Shown here one piece after another: positions 61,524 through 64,000 of a stretch of DNA of 64,000 nt. The notes under the pieces are model-generated. The model had not been told where the DNA came from and searched no databases. It saw only the letters and a list, made by a program, of their open reading frames with translations. The stretch's first letter is position 1. Each line of letters starts with the position of its first letter. Origin of the DNA: Pseudomonas grandcourensis (lineage in GTDB: Bacteria; Pseudomonadota; Gammaproteobacteria; Pseudomonadales; Pseudomonadaceae); contig NZ_CP150919.1 of the NCBI RefSeq assembly GCF_039909015.1, positions 3,014,501 through 3,078,500 of the forward strand. The letters are read 5' to 3'. The translations under genes were made by a program, and so were the position numbers.

Positions 61524-64000
61524 ACCTTTCCGGACCTTTCATCAAACGCCCGGTGGCGACCATGCTGCTGAGCCTGGCGATCATGCTGCTGGGCGGCGTG
61601 AGCTTCGGTTTGCTGCCCGTGTCGCCGCTGCCGCAAATGGACTTTCCGGTGATCGTGGTTCAGGCCAGCCTGCCCGGGGCCAGCCCCGAGGTGATGGCAT
61701 CTACCGTGGCCACGCCTCTGGAACGCTCCTTCGGCAGCATTGCCGGGGTCAACACCATGAGCAGCCGCTCAAGCCAGGGCTCGACCCGGGTGATCCTGCA
61801 ATTCGACCTGGACCGCGATATCAACGGTGCGGCGCGGGAAGTGCAGGCGGCCATCAACGCCTCGCGCACCCTGCTGCCGAGCGGGATGCGCAGCATGCCG
61901 ACCTACAAGAAGGTCAACCCGTCCCAGGCGCCGATCATGGTGCTGTCGCTGACGTCCGATGTGCTGGAAAAAGGCCAGCTCTATGACCTGGCCTCGACGA
62001 TCCTGTCCCAGAGCCTGTCCCAGGTACAGGGCGTCGGCGAGGTGCAGATCGGCGGCAGTTCGCTGCCGGCGGTGCGTATCGAACTCGAACCGCAGTCGTT
62101 GAACCAGTACGGCGTGGCCCTGGACGATGTGCGCAACACCATCGCCAATGCCAACGTACGCCGGCCCAAGGGCTCGGTGGAAGACGATCAGCGGCTGTGG
62201 CAGGTCCAGGCCAACGACCAGCTGGAAAAAGCCAAGGACTACGAGTCGCTGATTATCCACTACAACGGCGGCGCGGCCCTGCGCCTGAAGGATGTGGCCA
62301 AGGTCAGCGATGGTGTCGAGGACCGCTACAACAGCGGTTTCTTCAACGATGACGCGGCGGTATTGCTGGTGATCAACCGGCAGGCCGGCGCCAACATCAT
62401 CGAGACGGTCAACGAGATCAAGGCGCAGTTGCCGGCGTTGCAGGCAGTGCTGCCGGCCAGCGTCAAGCTGAACCTGGCCATGGACCGCTCGCCGGTGATC
62501 AAGGCCACGCTGCACGAAGCGGAAATGACCCTGCTGATCGCCGTGGCGCTGGTGATCCTGGTGGTATTCCTGTTCCTCGGCAACTTCCGCGCTTCGCTGA
62601 TCCCGACCCTGGCGGTGCCGGTGTCGCTGGTCGGCACCTTTGCCGTGATGTACCTCTACGGCTTTTCGCTGAACAACCTGTCGCTGATGGCGCTGATCCT
62701 GGCCACCGGGCTGGTGGTGGACGATGCCATCGTGGTGCTGGAGAACATTTCCCGGCACATCGACGAAGGTGTGCGGCCGATGCGGGCGGCGTACCTGGGT
62801 GCCCAGGAAGTCGGCTTTACCTTGCTGTCGATGAACGTGTCGCTGGTGGCGGTGTTCCTGTCGATCCTGTTCATGGGCGGGATCATTGAAAGCCTGTTCC
62901 GTGAATTCTCCATCACCCTGGCGGCGGCCATCGTGGTCTCGCTGGTGGTGTCGTTGACCCTGACCCCGATGCTTTGCGCCCGCTGGCTCAAGCCGCACAC
63001 GCCGGGGCAGGAGAACCGCCTGCAACGCTGGAGCCGGCGGGCCAACGACTGGATGGTCGGCAAATACGCCACCAGCCTCGACTGGGTGTTGCGCCACAAG
63101 CGCCTGACCTTGCTCAGTCTGTTCGTTACAATTGGCGTGAACATTGCGCTGTATGTAGTTGTTCCTAAAACATTTTTGCCGCAGCAGGATACCGGCCAGC
63201 TGATCGGTTTCGTGCGCGGCGACGACGGCCTGTCGTTCAGTGTGATGCAGCCGAAGATGGAGGTTTTCCGCCGGGCGGTGTTGAAGGATGAGGCGGTGGA
63301 AAGCGTCGCCGGGTTCATCGGCGGCAACAACGGCACCAACAACGCCTTCATGCTGGTGCGCCTCAAGCCGATCAAGGAGCGCAGCATTTCCGCGCAGAAA
63401 GTCATCGAGCGCCTGCGCAAGGAAATGCCCAAGGTGCCCGGGGCACAACTGATGCTCATGGCGGACCAGGACCTGCAATTCGGTGGCGGTCGCGAGCAGA
63501 CCACCTCGCAGTACTCGTACATCCTGCAGAGCGGGGATCTGGGGGCATTGCGCGAGTGGTATCCGAAAGTCGTCACCGCGCTCAAGGCCTTGCCGGAGCT
63601 GACGGCGATCGATGCGCGGGAAGGCCGCGGCGCCCGGCAAGTGACCCTGATCGTCGACCGTGACCAGGCCAAGCGCCTGGGTGTCGACATGGACATGGTC
63701 ACGGCGGTGCTGAACAACGCCTACAGCCAGCGGCAGATTTCGACCATCTACGACAGCCTCAACCAGTACCAGGTGGTGATGGAGGTCAATCCGAAGTACG
63801 CCCAGGACCCGATCACCCTCAAGCAGGTCCAGGTGATCACCGCTGACGGCGCGCGGATCCCGCTGTCGACCATCGCCCATTACGAAAACAGCCTGGAAAA
63901 CGACCGGGTCAGCCACGAAGGCCAGTTTGCTTCGGAGAGCATTGCCTTCGACATGGCCGAAGGCGTGACCGTGGAGCAGGGCGGTGCCGCCATCGAGCGG
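61520..64000 (+). CDS. muxC: RND multidrug efflux permease, MdtC/MuxC type (truncated by window edge)
   Basis: The frame is open from ATG 61520 to the right edge, giving 827 codons of an expected 1,030 or so. It starts [20 protein letters not shown] and has [20 protein letters not shown] with the proton-relay aspartates. The start overlaps the muxB stop (ATGA). About 200 C-terminal residues and the outer-membrane channel gene (opmB in P. aeruginosa) should lie beyond the window. A short A/T-rich patch at 63121-63180 stands out within an otherwise very G/C-rich gene. Confidence 0.95.
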   Translation, partial: MNLSGPFIKRPVATMLLSLAIMLLGGVSFGLLPVSPLPQMDFPVIVVQASLPGASPEVMASTVATPLERSFGSIAGVNTMSSRSSQGSTRVILQFDLDRDINGAAREVQAAINASRTLLPSGMRSMPTYKKVNPSQAPIMVLSLTSDVLEKGQLYDLASTILSQSLSQVQGVGEVQIGGSSLPAVRIELEPQSLNQYGVALDDVRNTIANANVRRPKGSVEDDQRLWQVQANDQLEKAKDYESLIIHYNGGAALRLKDVAKVSDGVEDRYNSGFFNDDAAVLLVINRQAGANIIETVNEIKAQLPALQAVLPASVKLNLAMDRSPVIKATLHEAEMTLLIAVALVILVVFLFLGNFRASLIPTLAVPVSLVGTFAVMYLYGFSLNNLSLMALILATGLVVDDAIVVLENISRHIDEGVRPMRAAYLGAQEVGFTLLSMNVSLVAVFLSILFMGGIIESLFREFSITLAAAIVVSLVVSLTLTPMLCARWLKPHTPGQENRLQRWSRRANDWMVGKYATSLDWVLRHKRLTLLSLFVTIGVNIALYVVVPKTFLPQQDTGQLIGFVRGDDGLSFSVMQPKMEVFRRAVLKDEAVESVAGFIGGNNGTNNAFMLVRLKPIKERSISAQKVIERLRKEMPKVPGAQLMLMADQDLQFGGGREQTTSQYSYILQSGDLGALREWYPKVVTALKALPELTAIDAREGRGARQVTLIVDRDQAKRLGVDMDMVTAVLNNAYSQRQISTIYDSLNQYQVVMEVNPKYAQDPITLKQVQVITADGARIPLSTIAHYENSLENDRVSHEGQFASESIAFDMAEGVTVEQGGAAIER

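Noticed and set aside
61769..63916. Minus-strand frame of 715 codons over muxC
   Set aside because: It is a shadow of the RND permease frame, which runs in the same phase as muxB and has all family motifs.
1..64000. Possible tRNA, CRISPR, prophage or insertion-sequence content
   Set aside because: Looked for tRNA ends, regular spacer-repeat arrays, transposase or integrase motifs and found none. The repeats present are REP pairs.

Overview
The window looks like chromosomal DNA of a Pseudomonas, most likely of the P. fluorescens group. The grounds are high GC with G/C-ending codons, a roughly 1,630-residue NAD-glutamate dehydrogenase, a MuxABC-type RND pump, an ABC-free nonphosphorylative aldonate pathway, and many fluorescens-type REP elements (GTAGGAGCGAGCCTGCTCGC and GGCGAGGGGGCTTGCCCCC families). 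I see no tRNA, rRNA, IS element, prophage or CRISPR array.

Layout. 1-263: start of a large unknown protein running off the left edge. 0.4-7.3 kb: aldonate (L-arabinonate/D-xylonate type) catabolism with a GntR regulator, sugar-acid dehydratase, MFS importer, AraD1-like 2-keto-3-deoxy acid dehydratase and 2,5-dioxovalerate dehydrogenase. Together these would convert a pentonate to 2-oxoglutarate. 7.4-10.2 kb: a small acidic protein, an exported lactonase and four very small exported or membrane proteins. 10.3-15.8 kb: sbcD-sbcC-GST operon. 16.1-22.9 kb: first moxR-bat operon (MoxR, DUF58, DUF4381, VWA, VWA-TPR, BatD). 23.2-28.9 kb: a small acidic protein and gdhB. 29-35.5 kb: A/T-richer unknown gene, lipoprotein, cupin, ABM monooxygenase, PdxR-type regulator divergent from an AhpD-like protein, LysR regulator and GNAT acetyltransferase. 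35.6-41.2 kb: a hypothetical protein, an octaheme cytochrome c-TPR protein and an MFS/spermidine-synthase-like fusion.

41.5-55.3 kb is the most unusual part. Twelve genes on the minus strand form one nearly gapless run: an outer-membrane barrel, two exported DUF1254 proteins, a second outer-membrane channel-like protein, a complete second moxR-bat set, an exported HAD hydrolase and an exported sulfatase. I know no described system with this composition. The arrangement suggests a MoxR/VWA assembly machine dedicated to an envelope sulfatase/DUF1254 pathway, which is inference. Two genes of this operon carry REP inverted pairs inside their reading frames, kept in frame.

55.7-64 kb: YciI/DGPF protein, thiol peroxidase Tpx, and muxA-muxB-muxC (muxC runs off the right edge).

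REP elements sit in most intergenic gaps. At least ten inverted pairs of three sequence families were found, and one further imperfect palindrome.
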